A DNA stretch of 64,000 bases from Rhizobium etli 8C-3 (GTDB lineage: Bacteria > Pseudomonadota > Alphaproteobacteria > Rhizobiales > Rhizobiaceae). Under the pieces are notes generated by a model. The model saw only the letters and a list, made by a program, of their open reading frames with translations. It made no database searches and was not told the origin of the DNA. The stretch lies in contig NZ_CP017244.1 in assembly GCF_001908375.1 (NCBI RefSeq), forward strand, positions 1,798,001-1,862,000, in the 5' to 3' direction. Positions 54,693 to 63,888 of this stretch are shown here, piece after piece. A program made the position numbers and the translations under genes. Positions within the stretch are counted from its first letter, which is position 1. Each line of letters opens with the position of its first letter.

Positions 54693-56420
54693 ATGATGAA
54701 AGCCAACGAACGGGCCCCTGCTCTTCAGGTCGTGATGAAGGAGGCCAGACGCGCCATCCGGCCACTTATCTGGTTCAGCGGCGGCATCAACGTGCTGATG
54801 CTGACCGGTGCGCTTTATATGCTCCAGGTCTATCACCGCGTGTTGTCCAGCCACAGCGTGGAAACATTGGTGATGCTTTCTGTGATGGCGGCAGGGGCGC
54901 TTGCGACAATGGCGGGTCTGGAGGTGGTGCGCGGGCGTCTTCTGGCAACCGTCGGATCCTGGATGAACGCGCGGCTGGCACCCGTTCTCCTGACCGCATC
55001 GGTAGAATATGCCGCTTCAGCGCCTGGCCAGGTCAACGCCCGTCCGCTGCGCGACCTTGATCAAGTACGGAATTTCTTCACCAGTCCCAGCATCTTCCCG
55101 ATCCTTGACGCGCCTTGGGCGCCGCTGTTTTTCGCGGCTATTTTTTTCATGCACCCTTGGCTGGGTTGGTTGGCGCTGGGCGGCGGGATCGTCCTGTTTG
55201 CGTTGGCGTTGCTGAACGAATGGCTCACACGCAAGCCTTTGACCGAGACTGCAAGCGCACAATCGCGGGCATACGGCCAGGCCGAGGCGGCGATCCGCAA
55301 CGCCGAGGTCATCCAGGCGATGGGGATGTTGAAGCCACTGCTGGAGGGTTGGAAGGCGCATCAGGACGAGGCCAACAGAGGCCAAGTGCTTGCTGCCAAC
55401 CGTGGCGGCGTCATCGCGGCGATCGCACGTTGTCACCGGCTGGCCCTGCAAATGGGCATTCTGGGCCTTGGGGCTTATCTCGTACTTCGCAACGAGGCTT
55501 CACCAGGAGTCATGATCTCCGCCTCAATCCTGATGGGTCGCGCTTTGTCCCCGGTCGAGCAGGCGATCGGCACATGGAAGGCCACGGTGGGAGCGCGTGC
55601 AGCCTACCGGCGTCTCACCGCAGTTGCCGGCAATCACCCGGAGGCCACGCCGGTTCTGCCACTACCGCGACCGAAAGGCAAGTTCGAGGCCGACAACATT
55701 GTGCTTGCCCGGCAGGGAGGCGAGCACATCCTGAAAGGGATCAGCTTTCGACTCGAGCCGGGTGAAGCAATGGCGTTGATCGGCCAGAGCGCGGCTGGCA
55801 AGACGAGTCTGGTGAGAATATTGGCCGGTGCCTGGCGTCCATCCGCAGGACGTGCCTTGCTGGACGGCATGGACGTTGCCCAATGGGCGGCGGAGGACCG
55901 GGGTCATTATGTCGGTTACTTGCCGCAGGATATCGAGCTCTTCGCCGGCACCGTTGCCGAAAACATCTGCCGCTTCGCCAAGCTCAGCCCAGTGATCTTC
56001 GACAAGGTTGTCAAGGCTGCGCAGCTGGCGGGAGTTCATGACCTCATCAAAGGACTGCCGAAGGGCTACCTCACCGAGATCGGCGAATCCGGCGCGGTGC
56101 TGTCAGGAGGACAGCGCCAGCGCATTGGGCTCGCGCGAGCACTCTACGGCGACCCGGCACTCATTATCCTCGACGAGCCCAATTCTAACCTCGACCGCGA
56201 AGGTGAGGACGCATTGATCGCAGCTCTTAACGCAGTCAAGGCGGCTGGCACGACCGTTATCCTGGTCGCGCACCGACCGAACATCATGGAGACAGTTGAC
56301 AAGATACTCGTCCTCAACCGGGGCCAGCAAGACCTCTTCGGTCCACGCGACTATGTCTTCAACGAACTCGCCTCGCGCATCCGCAAGGTAACTCAGATGC
56401 CAACGATAGTGGCGAACTAA
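54693..56420 (+). CDS. Type I secretion ABC transporter (permease/ATPase, PrsD-like)
   Basis: 575-residue half-transporter. The membrane domain (residues about 1-300) has six helices. The ATPase has Walker A GQSAAGKTS (about 360), signature LSGGQRQR (about 468), Walker B IILDEPNSNLD (about 490) and switch His in VAHRPN (about 525). There is no C39 peptidase domain, consistent with export of a large uncleaved protein. It forms the inner-membrane part with the HlyD protein 20 bases downstream; the outer-membrane TolC must be elsewhere. Confidence 0.9.
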   Translation: MMKANERAPALQVVMKEARRAIRPLIWFSGGINVLMLTGALYMLQVYHRVLSSHSVETLVMLSVMAAGALATMAGLEVVRGRLLATVGSWMNARLAPVLLTASVEYAASAPGQVNARPLRDLDQVRNFFTSPSIFPILDAPWAPLFFAAIFFMHPWLGWLALGGGIVLFALALLNEWLTRKPLTETASAQSRAYGQAEAAIRNAEVIQAMGMLKPLLEGWKAHQDEANRGQVLAANRGGVIAAIARCHRLALQMGILGLGAYLVLRNEASPGVMISASILMGRALSPVEQAIGTWKATVGARAAYRRLTAVAGNHPEATPVLPLPRPKGKFEADNIVLARQGGEHILKGISFRLEPGEAMALIGQSAAGKTSLVRILAGAWRPSAGRALLDGMDVAQWAAEDRGHYVGYLPQDIELFAGTVAENICRFAKLSPVIFDKVVKAAQLAGVHDLIKGLPKGYLTEIGESGAVLSGGQRQRIGLARALYGDPALIILDEPNSNLDREGEDALIAALNAVKAAGTTVILVAHRPNIMETVDKILVLNRGQQDLFGPRDYVFNELASRIRKVTQMPTIVAN

Positions 56421-56440
56421 GCAAGGAAACGGAAACAGCC

Positions 56441-57775
56441 ATGAAGGATATGAAGGTCGTTCCGTTTCCCGTTTCGCCACCTGCCGCCCCAGTTCCCCTG
56501 CGTCTCACAGGTGTGACGCTCACAGGCTTCGCGATCATGTTCCTGTTTTTCGGCATGGCGGGGGGTTGGACGATGATTGCCCCGTTGGAAAGCGCCGCAG
56601 TGGCACCGGGCGTCATCAAGGTTGCCGGCGACCGCAAGCTCATCCAGCACCTCGAGGGCGGCATCATAGCAGAGTTGAACGCCGCCAACGGTGATATCGT
56701 CAGGGCCGGTGAAATCCTCGTCCGGCTCGACAACACACAGGCAACGGCGAAGCTTGACCTGATCCACAATCGGATAGCAACGCGTGAGGCGCTGGCCGCT
56801 CGTCTGAGGGCTGAGCGGGATGGCAAGTTCGAGATCGAATTTGATCCGGGGCTGCTCGCAAACGCCGCGAAAGCCGCAAGGGACGCGGTGGCCTCACAGC
56901 GTGACGTGTTCGCAGCAAAGCACCACAATTTAAAGGACGAGCAGGAAATCCTCAGCCAGCGCCGTCGCCAGACCGAGGAAGAGATAACGGGACTGAAGGA
57001 GCTTATCATCACCGAAGACAAGCAGATCGAGGCGATCGAAAGTGAAACCAAAGACCTTGAAAGTCTCCTCAAGCGCGGGCTGGTCACCCGCGAGCGGAAC
57101 CTGATGCTCAGGCGGCAACAGCGCGAGATCGAGGGGGAGCGCGCGACCAACGTCGCGGCGATCGCTCGTGCCAGAAGCGCCATGGCCGAGATTGACATGC
57201 AAATCCTGAACCTCAACACAGTGCGGTTGAACGAGGCGGTCGGGGAGTTGAGCAAGGTCGAGGCGGAGTTGTTTGACCTCACACAGGAAGAGCGTGCCGC
57301 CAAGGACGTGCTTGCCCGTACCAACGTCGTTGCACCAGTCGACAGCATCGTCATGGACCTGAAGGTCCACACGACCGGCGGTGTCGTGAAACCCGGAGAT
57401 ACACTGATGACAGTCGTGCCCCTCGGACAGCAACTCGTGGTCGAGGCAATGGTCAGGCCAGAGGACGTCGAGACGATCGCCCCTGGACAGCGCGCACGCG
57501 TCAGTTTTCCGGCCTTTGCCCGCTACAATCTTCCTCCACTCGACGGCGTCGTCGAGATCGTGTCGGCTGACCGGATGGTGGAGGAGCGCACCGGGGCACC
57601 CTATTTCGCCGCGACCGTATTGATCGATAAGAGCGAACTGGCCAAGCTGGAGGGCCGTAAGCTGCTGCCCGGCATGTCGGCCGAGGCGATGATTCGGACG
57701 GGTGCTCGCACCGTGCTTTCTTATCTGGCTGAACCTATCACACAGAATCTCCGCCGAGCGATGCGCGAAAAATAG
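56441..57775 (+). CDS. HlyD-family type I secretion adaptor (PrsE-like)
   Basis: 444 residues. One membrane helix (about 20-45) precedes GVIKVAGDRKLIQHLEGGIIAELNAANGDIVRAGEIL (lipoyl-like half, about 60-95). A long coiled coil (about 120-290) and the second half VVAPVDSIVMDLKVHTTGGVVKPGD (about 298) follow. It bridges the exporter and an outer-membrane channel. It completes a three-gene secretion locus with the secreted protein upstream. Confidence 0.9.
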   Translation: MKDMKVVPFPVSPPAAPVPLRLTGVTLTGFAIMFLFFGMAGGWTMIAPLESAAVAPGVIKVAGDRKLIQHLEGGIIAELNAANGDIVRAGEILVRLDNTQATAKLDLIHNRIATREALAARLRAERDGKFEIEFDPGLLANAAKAARDAVASQRDVFAAKHHNLKDEQEILSQRRRQTEEEITGLKELIITEDKQIEAIESETKDLESLLKRGLVTRERNLMLRRQQREIEGERATNVAAIARARSAMAEIDMQILNLNTVRLNEAVGELSKVEAELFDLTQEERAAKDVLARTNVVAPVDSIVMDLKVHTTGGVVKPGDTLMTVVPLGQQLVVEAMVRPEDVETIAPGQRARVSFPAFARYNLPPLDGVVEIVSADRMVEERTGAPYFAATVLIDKSELAKLEGRKLLPGMSAEAMIRTGARTVLSYLAEPITQNLRRAMREK

Positions 57776-57899
57776 TTGCAGGCCACCCGATGACAATTCT
57801 TTGCTATAACAGCGAAACTCACCGAGTTGAGATCCCTCGCATCCGGCGCCGCAGCGAGTGGGACCCCACTGCTTAGGAGGCATTCCCGGACTCAAACGA

Positions 57900-58805
57900 T
57901 CAGTTCGCTGTAATGCTTTCCAGGGGATGACGTTTTAGAAATGCAGCCACCTGTTCGATGACCTCATTCGGCGCGGAATCGGGGAAAAAATGCCCGCCTG
58001 AGATGGCCCTGGCTTCCATGATCGAGCAGCGATCCACCCACGCGGCAGGCAGATCGTAGAGTTTCGCCATTGCGCCAGATGCGCCGTAGAGGATGAGTGC
58101 GGGAGCAGAAATGCGTCGCCCCTGATCCGCCAGATCGTCGGCGAGATCGACGCCTAGTGCCGCGCGATAATCGTTGCAGCCGCCAGCAATCGCCTCGGCG
58201 TCATGCCATGAGGCCCGATAGGCGGCGAGCTGTTCCACATCGAAATCCGCCGGACCCGCTGCACCCCATCCATAGAGGCAGGTCTCGTAGAACAGATCGG
58301 GGTTGGCTGCAATCATCAGTTCCGGGAAGGGCGATGGTTGAGCGAGAAAGAACCAGTGCCAGTAGCTTTGAGCGACCTCCTTGCGGAGGTCGTTGAGCAG
58401 CACGGTCGTCGGCACGATGTCCATCAGCGTGACACTGGCGACAGCACCTGGATGATCCAGCGCCAGCCGGTGTGCCACCCGTGCGCCACGGTCGTGACCC
58501 ACGAGATGGAATCGCTCGTACCCGAGCACCCTCATCAAACCAACTTGATCCGCCGCCATCGTCCGGAAACTGTAGTTTTCCAAATCAGGTCGGGCCGGCG
58601 GTTTGCTCGAGGCGCCGTAGCCACGCAGGTCGGCGCAGATCACCCGGTAACCGCGCGCGACCAATCCCGGCGCGATTCTTGCCCAAAGCGCCTTTGTCTG
58701 CGGAAATCCGTGCAGCATCAGCACCGGCGGCCCATCCCCCGCCGACGTACAAGCAATCTCTACCTCGCCGACGCCAATGCGTCCTTCCTTTGAACCCTCA
58801 AACAT
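57900..58805 (-). CDS. Fluoroacetate/haloacetate dehalogenase-like alpha/beta hydrolase
   Basis: 301 residues. Every key residue of fluoroacetate dehalogenase is visible with a small constant offset: nucleophile Asp105 in GHDRGAR, Arg106 and Arg109 for carboxylate binding, acid Asp129, halide-binding His150-Trp151 in SYWHWFF, Tyr213 and catalytic His272 in GGHFFPD. HGFPQ forms the oxyanion region. It cleaves C-F or C-Cl bonds of small acids in known members; some relatives are epoxide hydrolases, but these lack the Arg pair. It stands alone, after a 422-base gap from the alcohol dehydrogenase operon. Confidence 0.82.
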   Translation of the reverse strand: MFEGSKEGRIGVGEVEIACTSAGDGPPVLMLHGFPQTKALWARIAPGLVARGYRVICADLRGYGASSKPPARPDLENYSFRTMAADQVGLMRVLGYERFHLVGHDRGARVAHRLALDHPGAVASVTLMDIVPTTVLLNDLRKEVAQSYWHWFFLAQPSPFPELMIAANPDLFYETCLYGWGAAGPADFDVEQLAAYRASWHDAEAIAGGCNDYRAALGVDLADDLADQGRRISAPALILYGASGAMAKLYDLPAAWVDRCSIMEARAISGGHFFPDSAPNEVIEQVAAFLKRHPLESITAN

Positions 58806-59227
58806 TGCCGACTCCCGAATTCGAAATGACTATAACGTTTCGAGGGCGAGAGCGATGCCCTGGCCTCCCCGATGCATAGCGTGGCCACTTCTCGGCGCAG
58901 ACTATCCTCATTCATCGTGTGTAGGAGCCCCCTGACAAGGATGGTCCCGGTTGCCGATCGGGTAGCCATGGCGATGGCACCGCTCTCGACAGTGACGATA
59001 TCTTCCGGCAAGCCGAGCTATCCCATCCATCAGAGCGGGCGGGCCACATCGCTATCGCCCGCAACAATCTCCAGCGCAGCGGTCACGACCGCCTGCGCCC
59101 CTTCCCGCAAACCAATTGACGATCGCGGGCACCTCGACGGGAAGTCTGCCGCCAATTGCAGGAGGCCCGCGCTGCCAACCTCTCCTGCTTCCACGTGGGC
59201 TGCGCCGCAGTCACAACCGAAGCGGCT
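58806..59227. other. Intergenic region, possible gene remnant
   Basis: 422 bases without a supported gene. One minus-strand frame reads gene-like text (LREGAQAVVTAALEIVAGD, then PEDIVTVESGAIAMATRSATG) but is interrupted by TGA (59030-59032) and TAG (59018-59020) and matches no family I can name. Confidence 0.35.
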
Positions 59228-59518
59228 TCAACGTTTCAGAGCCTTCATGAAGCTGCTGAAATGCGCAAACAGTTCTTTGAAGGGCATTTCGGAGCGGTGT
59301 CTGATGAGAACCTCTGCGAAGAGCTTCAGTCCGATGGTGAATTCTGCAATCTCATCTTCAGGCAGCAACTGCTTTTCGCGCATCAACGACAGGATTTTGA
59401 ACAGGTCATCGTGGTTGGTGGTTTGAAAAACGAGAGCTTCGTCGGCAGCCGAAGGGACGTCGCCCTCCAGCCGCTCGACCGTGACCCGGTAAGTGTGAGC
59501 CGATGGCACCTTCGTCAT
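59228..59518 (-). CDS. DUF3861-like small protein
   Basis: 96 residues: SAHTYRVTVERLEGD opening and DEIAEFTIGLKLFAEVLIRHRS in the C-terminal half, as in DUF3861 proteins of unknown function. The start overlaps the alcohol dehydrogenase stop (ATGA), so it is translated with it. A longer upstream frame is the shadow of that gene. It is probably cytoplasmic. Confidence 0.7.
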   Translation of the reverse strand: MTKVPSAHTYRVTVERLEGDVPSAADEALVFQTTNHDDLFKILSLMREKQLLPEDEIAEFTIGLKLFAEVLIRHRSEMPFKELFAHFSSFMKALKR

Positions 59519-60627
59519 AGTTCGACGGCGTAGTATGTGAACCCGCCTTCGTCCTTCCCGACGCCGGAGATCGCATCGTTGATCTTCTCCAACGGCCACA
59601 CCATCGGCGACATGACGGACATGTCGATGATACCAGCCTCGACCATGGCAGCGACTTCCATGCCTTCGGCGGCAGTGAACCAGACGGAACCAATCAGTTC
59701 CATCTGCTCGTCCATCCACCACTTGACGTCGACAGGCAGAGCTCCCGACGTCCCGCCGATGTTGACGATGCGACCGCCCCTTTTGACACCGCCCATGGCA
59801 TCCAGCATGGACTCGAGTGGGGCCTTTGCGCCGAGCGTATCGAGCATGAGGTCGGCGCCGCTTCCATTGGTCTGCTCTTTCACGAAGCTTGCCGACGATC
59901 CATTGACGTTCGAGAAGGTGACAATGCGGTCGGGAGCAATCGCCTTCAGCCGCTCAAGCAGCTTCTCGCCCCTTGCGACGGCATAGATTTTTGCGATGCC
60001 CATTGCCAGAGCAAACAAGGTCGCGCCCAGTCCAAGCGTGCCGGTCGCACCGTTGATGATCAGGGTCTTGCCCATCAATGGGCCGCATTTCTTAAGGGCG
60101 GCATAAGAGGTGCCGAGATAGCCCAGGCGGGAGCCTTGGACGAAACTCATGTTATCTGGGATCTTGATGGCCTGCGCCTGCGGGGCGAGCATGAATTCAC
60201 CAAAGCCGCCGTAAGGATAGCGGGTGAACATTTCGATGCTCTTTTGATTGTAGCCGAAGTAACCGCCGAGGGTCCAATGTTCGCACGCTTGGGGATTGCC
60301 CGACGAACAATGATGGCACGCGCCGCAGAATCGCCCGGGGTTCACATACACCCTGTCGCCTGCCTTAAGGTTGACAACCTGAGGGCCGACCTCGTGGACG
60401 ATCCCGCTCGGATCGAGGCCATGAATCGCGGGACGCGGGGGAAGTGGCATCTGCGGATACCAGGTTTCCCAGTTGGCCAGGACATTTGCCAAATTCGGAA
60501 CCATTCCACAGGCCTTCACGCGAACGACGACGTCGCTTCCCGTCGCCTTGGGCCGCTCGACCTCTTCAATCCTCATTGCCTGACCTACGGCATGCAGGCG
60601 CGCAGCACGCATCATTTCCATCGGCAT
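59515..60627 (-). CDS. Medium-chain alcohol dehydrogenase lacking the catalytic zinc cysteine
   Basis: 370-residue MDR protein. The structural-zinc cysteines are complete (C101, C104, C107, C115 in CGACHHCSSGNPQAC) and the cofactor region reads NGATGTLGLGA (about 192). The position of the first catalytic zinc Cys is Val43 (ACGMVPNL instead of ACGVCHTD), the GHE motif is IHGLD, and the third ligand Cys is also absent. It may work as a zinc-independent reductase. Coupled to the DUF3861 gene and divergent from doxX. Confidence 0.83.
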   Translation of the reverse strand: MPMEMMRAARLHAVGQAMRIEEVERPKATGSDVVVRVKACGMVPNLANVLANWETWYPQMPLPPRPAIHGLDPSGIVHEVGPQVVNLKAGDRVYVNPGRFCGACHHCSSGNPQACEHWTLGGYFGYNQKSIEMFTRYPYGGFGEFMLAPQAQAIKIPDNMSFVQGSRLGYLGTSYAALKKCGPLMGKTLIINGATGTLGLGATLFALAMGIAKIYAVARGEKLLERLKAIAPDRIVTFSNVNGSSASFVKEQTNGSGADLMLDTLGAKAPLESMLDAMGGVKRGGRIVNIGGTSGALPVDVKWWMDEQMELIGSVWFTAAEGMEVAAMVEAGIIDMSVMSPMVWPLEKINDAISGVGKDEGGFTYYAVEL

Positions 60628-60680
60628 TATCCTCCCAAACCCAAAGATCTCGTCATATTGACATCCTGACTGGATTGTGA

Positions 60681-60694
60681 ATACCGTTTAGTAT
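60681..60694. promoter_or_regulatory. TetR-type operator, doxX/adh spacer
   Basis: ATACCGTTTAGTAT resembles ATACCANNTGGTAT with two symmetric changes. It lies where the -10 box would be, 17 bases after TTGACA (60658-60663). Confidence 0.5.
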
Positions 60695-60765
60695 CTGAAA
60701 ATGCAAGCGGGGAAATTGCGATCTATCCTCGCGAACGCGGCTGAGGCCGGCGTCAGGGAGGAGAA

Positions 60766-61116
60766 ATGGACTTCGTGTTGATTGACTGGCTTCGCATTCT
60801 GTGCGGCGTCTGGTTCATTCCCCACCTTATCGGCAAGGGACTGCACTATAAGAAGGCCGGAGGAACATTCGAGGCGGCAGGCCTCAAGCCCGGGACGCTG
60901 TTCGTGGGGCTCGCCCTCGTTGCGGAGACTTGCGCAACTGTCGGACTGGTGTTCTCAATATACCCCCGAGTTGCAGCCGTTTTCGGTGCTCTTGTGCTGG
61001 TTGGTGCAGCCTACGCGGTTGTGAAGATCAACGGCTTGAACTGGCGTTGGCAGAAGATGGGTCCGGAATATCCGATTTTTTGGGCACTCCTTTGCTTGCT
61101 AACGGCTCTTGTATGA
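60766..61116 (+). CDS. DoxX-family membrane protein
   Basis: 116 residues with four hydrophobic helices (LRILCGVWFIPHLIGKG; LFVGLALVAETCATVGLVFSI; VAAVFGALVLVGAAYAVV; YPIFWALLCLLTALV), the DoxX plan. Such proteins join redox enzymes or take part in sulfur or thiol stress responses. It is preceded by a GGGAGGAG site and followed by tetR after 57 bases, likely in one operon. Confidence 0.82.
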   Translation: MDFVLIDWLRILCGVWFIPHLIGKGLHYKKAGGTFEAAGLKPGTLFVGLALVAETCATVGLVFSIYPRVAAVFGALVLVGAAYAVVKINGLNWRWQKMGPEYPIFWALLCLLTALV

Positions 61117-61173
61117 TCATGGCGTTTTGAGGTACGCCTCGGTGTCTGGATACGCACGAACGGGAATTTTGAA

Positions 61174-61791
61174 ATGGCACGGCTGACACGTGAGCAAAGT
61201 CAGGCTCGCACGAAGGAAAAGCTATTGGCGTCCGCTTATGAAGTCATGGCACGCCACGGCTATGCCGGGGCTTCGATTGAACGCATTGCCGAAGAGGCGG
61301 GCTACTCGAAGGGGGCGTTCTACTCGAATTTCGCCAATAAGGAAGATATCTTTCTGCAGCTCCTTGCCGGCAACGCCGGTGGCGACGTCGTTCAGCTGAC
61401 TGAGCTTCTGGGAAAATGCAATGACCCCATGGGACTGATTGATACCTTGGCAGCATGGGCAAACGACCGCGGAGACGATCGCCGGTGGGGCATGCTGGCA
61501 ATAGAGCTTCTTCGAATGGCCCAGCATGACCACACGCTCGGAGACCGGCACGTGAAGTTATTCCGAGATCAATGGGAAGGCGTGGGCAACATCCTCATCG
61601 ACAAGCTGAATCTTGTTCTGCAGCCGCCGGCGAGCCCCTTCTACATTGGCGGTATCGTTCTCGAACTCACCTACGGCGGTATTTCAAGCTTCCTCAAGGA
61701 CGGCGCGCCTGGAGACATGGTCCGGGTCGTGCTGCGGGAAATGTACCGATCTTCACGAGCGGTAACGTCCGCCAGGGCGGCTAGCGCCTAA
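61174..61791 (+). CDS. TetR-family regulator (AcrR-like)
   Basis: 205 residues. The helix-turn-helix is at about 15-60 (LLASAYEVMARHGYAGASIERIAEEAGYSKGAFYSNFANKEDIF). The C-terminal domain is TetR_C type with MLAIELLRMAQHDHTLGDRH. Cotranscribed with doxX behind the operator at 60681. The tandem sites at 61975 and 63889 make it the likely regulator of YceI and of a gene beyond the right edge. Confidence 0.86.
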   Translation: MARLTREQSQARTKEKLLASAYEVMARHGYAGASIERIAEEAGYSKGAFYSNFANKEDIFLQLLAGNAGGDVVQLTELLGKCNDPMGLIDTLAAWANDRGDDRRWGMLAIELLRMAQHDHTLGDRHVKLFRDQWEGVGNILIDKLNLVLQPPASPFYIGGIVLELTYGGISSFLKDGAPGDMVRVVLREMYRSSRAVTSARAASA

Positions 61792-62186
61792 CCAACGACA
61801 TCCAGATTACGACATGAGAAGCGCGCGCCGACGCTTGCGGTCGGCGCGAACGCTCTAGGCTCGACTGACAAGCGGTCTGGGCCAGTTCGAATTTTCTTCT
61901 GCGCTGAAGTTGATGGGTCTTTCAGCACAAAACCAGCTTGACATCACAAATTTGGAAGTCTAGCGTTCATCCAGAAACCATTTGGTATGTGAAAACCAAC
62001 TGGTATTTAAAGTCGCAAGCCTCGACCGTTGTCGAGGCGCTGCGGAGTTATGGGGAGATCATGGAGATAGCTACTTTGACAACGACCTGTCGAGGCGCAC
62101 GAGCCAGGGATTAAGACGCGCCTGGTCGCACAGTTCGCATATATCGACGGCACGCCGTCCTAGATTCGAAAATCGGAAATCATTGC
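61792..62186. other. Intergenic promoter region of the membrane protein-YceI operon
   Basis: 395 bases. The TTGACA (61938-61943), 17-base spacer and TAGCGT (61961-61966) form a probable promoter, followed by the two tandem operators at 61975-62006. No gene is supported. Confidence 0.6.
61975..62006. promoter_or_regulatory. Tandem TetR-type operators
   Basis: AAACCATTTGGTAT (61975-61988) and AAACCAACTGGTAT (61993-62006) each differ from ATACCANNTGGTAT by one base and are offset by exactly 18 bases. They lie directly after the -10 box, a position suited to repression. Confidence 0.65.
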
Positions 62187-63038
62187 ATGCTTGGATTTGG
62201 CAACTCCCCACAGGAGGCGCTGGTCTCGTCTCTGCTCGTCATGGCGCTCGTCGGCTTTTTAGCGTCGAGCCTGATGCGCTGGCGCGGCCCAGCCCGGCTT
62301 ACCGATCTGCTGATGCCGGCAGCATTGCTTGCAGCGTATTGGCTCGCCTATAACAAGGTGCCGACCTTTCCGCCTGTCGGTGCGGTCAACAAGGTGTTTT
62401 ACGTGATCGCCTTTGGAACGGCGATCGGCTTCGCCGCCGAGATTGCCGCTCCACGCGCCTTGCGCCTTCTAGCACTTCTCCAGCCGGCCGCAGCCGCATT
62501 CTATGTCGGTTCGCCGCGATTGGGGATAGCGTCCTGGGAAGTGGTGCTCGCAGCAGCCGCCGGAATGGCTGTCATGGGGATGGTGCTGCGCGGAGCAACG
62601 GGCGCAGAAGACGACGTAAAGCGCGGCGGCGTCGTTGCCGTACTTGCTCTCGGCTTCGCCCCGATAGCCCTTCTCGGCGCCTCGTCTTCCTCGTTTCAGC
62701 TCTGCCTGCTCTTTGCGGGCGGGTGCTTTGGGATCATGGTCATTCACGCCGTAAAGCCTGCCTACCGTTTTGGCGGCGCCTCGGCGATCGGCGCGTTGGG
62801 GGGCCTGATCGCCATTGCCGATACTGTTCTGCTGATCACGCGCAAGGCCGACCCCATCGCACTCGCGGTTCTCGCTCTGTGCGTCGTGCTGCCGGCACTC
62901 TCAGAGCGGACCTGCCGGACGTTGGGCGTGTCTTTGCCGTTTCCGCGCCTTTTCGTCCACGTCATCTTGGCTGTAGTGCCGGCTGCAGCGGCCTTTGCCG
63001 TCGCATTTCTCGATTATGGGTCGAGCTTTCCAGTTTAA
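62187..63038 (+). CDS. Multi-pass membrane protein of unknown function
   Basis: 283 residues, very hydrophobic, with about eight probable transmembrane helices (from ALVSSLLVMALVGFLASSL to LFVHVILAVVPAAAAFAV). No motif identifies a substrate. It is followed after 19 bases by a YceI gene and lies behind tandem TetR-type operators, so it is probably part of the same response. An ion or lipid transport role is possible but not shown. Confidence 0.7.
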   Translation: MLGFGNSPQEALVSSLLVMALVGFLASSLMRWRGPARLTDLLMPAALLAAYWLAYNKVPTFPPVGAVNKVFYVIAFGTAIGFAAEIAAPRALRLLALLQPAAAAFYVGSPRLGIASWEVVLAAAAGMAVMGMVLRGATGAEDDVKRGGVVAVLALGFAPIALLGASSSSFQLCLLFAGGCFGIMVIHAVKPAYRFGGASAIGALGGLIAIADTVLLITRKADPIALAVLALCVVLPALSERTCRTLGVSLPFPRLFVHVILAVVPAAAAFAVAFLDYGSSFPV

Positions 63039-63057
63039 CATCAGGAGGAGAATGGAA

Positions 63058-63642
63058 ATGAAATACCGACTTGCAGCATTGCTACTTTCGATGACGGCGC
63101 TCGCCGGCGCGGTGTCGCCCGCCTGGGCCGCGAAATTCGACATCGATCCCGTCCATTCGGGCATCGCTTTCTACATCGATCATCTGGGCTTTACGAAGGT
63201 GATCGGTGTCGCGCAAGAGTTCTCTGGCAGCTTCGATTTCGACGCTTCCAAGCCGGACGCCAGCAGCCTCGATGTCAAGGTCACCGTCGCCTCGATCTCG
63301 ACGAACAACAAGCAGCGTGACGGTGACATCCAGGGTGCGGACTGGTTCAACGCCACTGAATTTCCCGAAATCACGTTTGTCGGCAAGGAGTTCAAGAAGA
63401 CAACCGAGAATACCGGACAGATCGTCGGAGACCTGACGATAGCGGGCGTCACCAAATCCACGACCTTGGACGTCACGTTCAACAAGGAAGGTCAAAACCC
63501 CTGGGATAAGAGCCACGTTGTCGGTTTCAGCGCGACCACCAAAGTCAAGCGCAGCGATTTCGGCATGAAGGCCGCACTCGGCATGATCGGCGACGAGGTC
63601 GATCTCGTGATCGAGGTGGAAGGTCGCGAACACCAGGGATAA
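63058..63642 (+). CDS. YceI-family periplasmic protein
   Basis: 194 residues. The signal peptide MKYRLAALLLSMTALAGAVSPAWA is cut near 24. A lipocalin-like barrel follows with DIDPVHSGIAFYIDHLGFTKV and the VGDLTIAGVTKSTTLDVTFN strand, both typical of YceI. The family binds polyprenoid or quinone-like lipids in the periplasm. The ATG at 63058 is used, since it has the better spacing from AGGAGGAG (63043-63050); one at 63052 is close. It is the last gene of its operon, with a terminator after it. Confidence 0.88.
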   Translation: MKYRLAALLLSMTALAGAVSPAWAAKFDIDPVHSGIAFYIDHLGFTKVIGVAQEFSGSFDFDASKPDASSLDVKVTVASISTNNKQRDGDIQGADWFNATEFPEITFVGKEFKKTTENTGQIVGDLTIAGVTKSTTLDVTFNKEGQNPWDKSHVVGFSATTKVKRSDFGMKAALGMIGDEVDLVIEVEGREHQG

Positions 63643-63671
63643 TGCAAGACCGTCAGGTCGTCTCCCTAGGA

Positions 63672-63701
63672 CGCCGTCGTTTGATCACGACGGCGCCTTT
63701 T
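63672..63701 (+). terminator. Rho-independent terminator after yceI
   Basis: CGCCGTCGT and ACGACGGCG pair over a six-base loop, then CC and TTTT. Confidence 0.75.
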
Positions 63702-63888
63702 CTGTTGATGGACCGTCAGGCTGCACTCGCCCGGCCAAATCTGGTGAACACTCCGCTTGGCGCATCCGGCGTTGCGCCAAGGCGGAAGCGGGAAAGGACG
63801 GGCCGAAATTCGGCGGCTGCTGTACGGCAAGGCGTGCCCGCCGGTGAAGGCCACGCAACGGCAGAGATTCGCAATTCGTGTATTTCGG

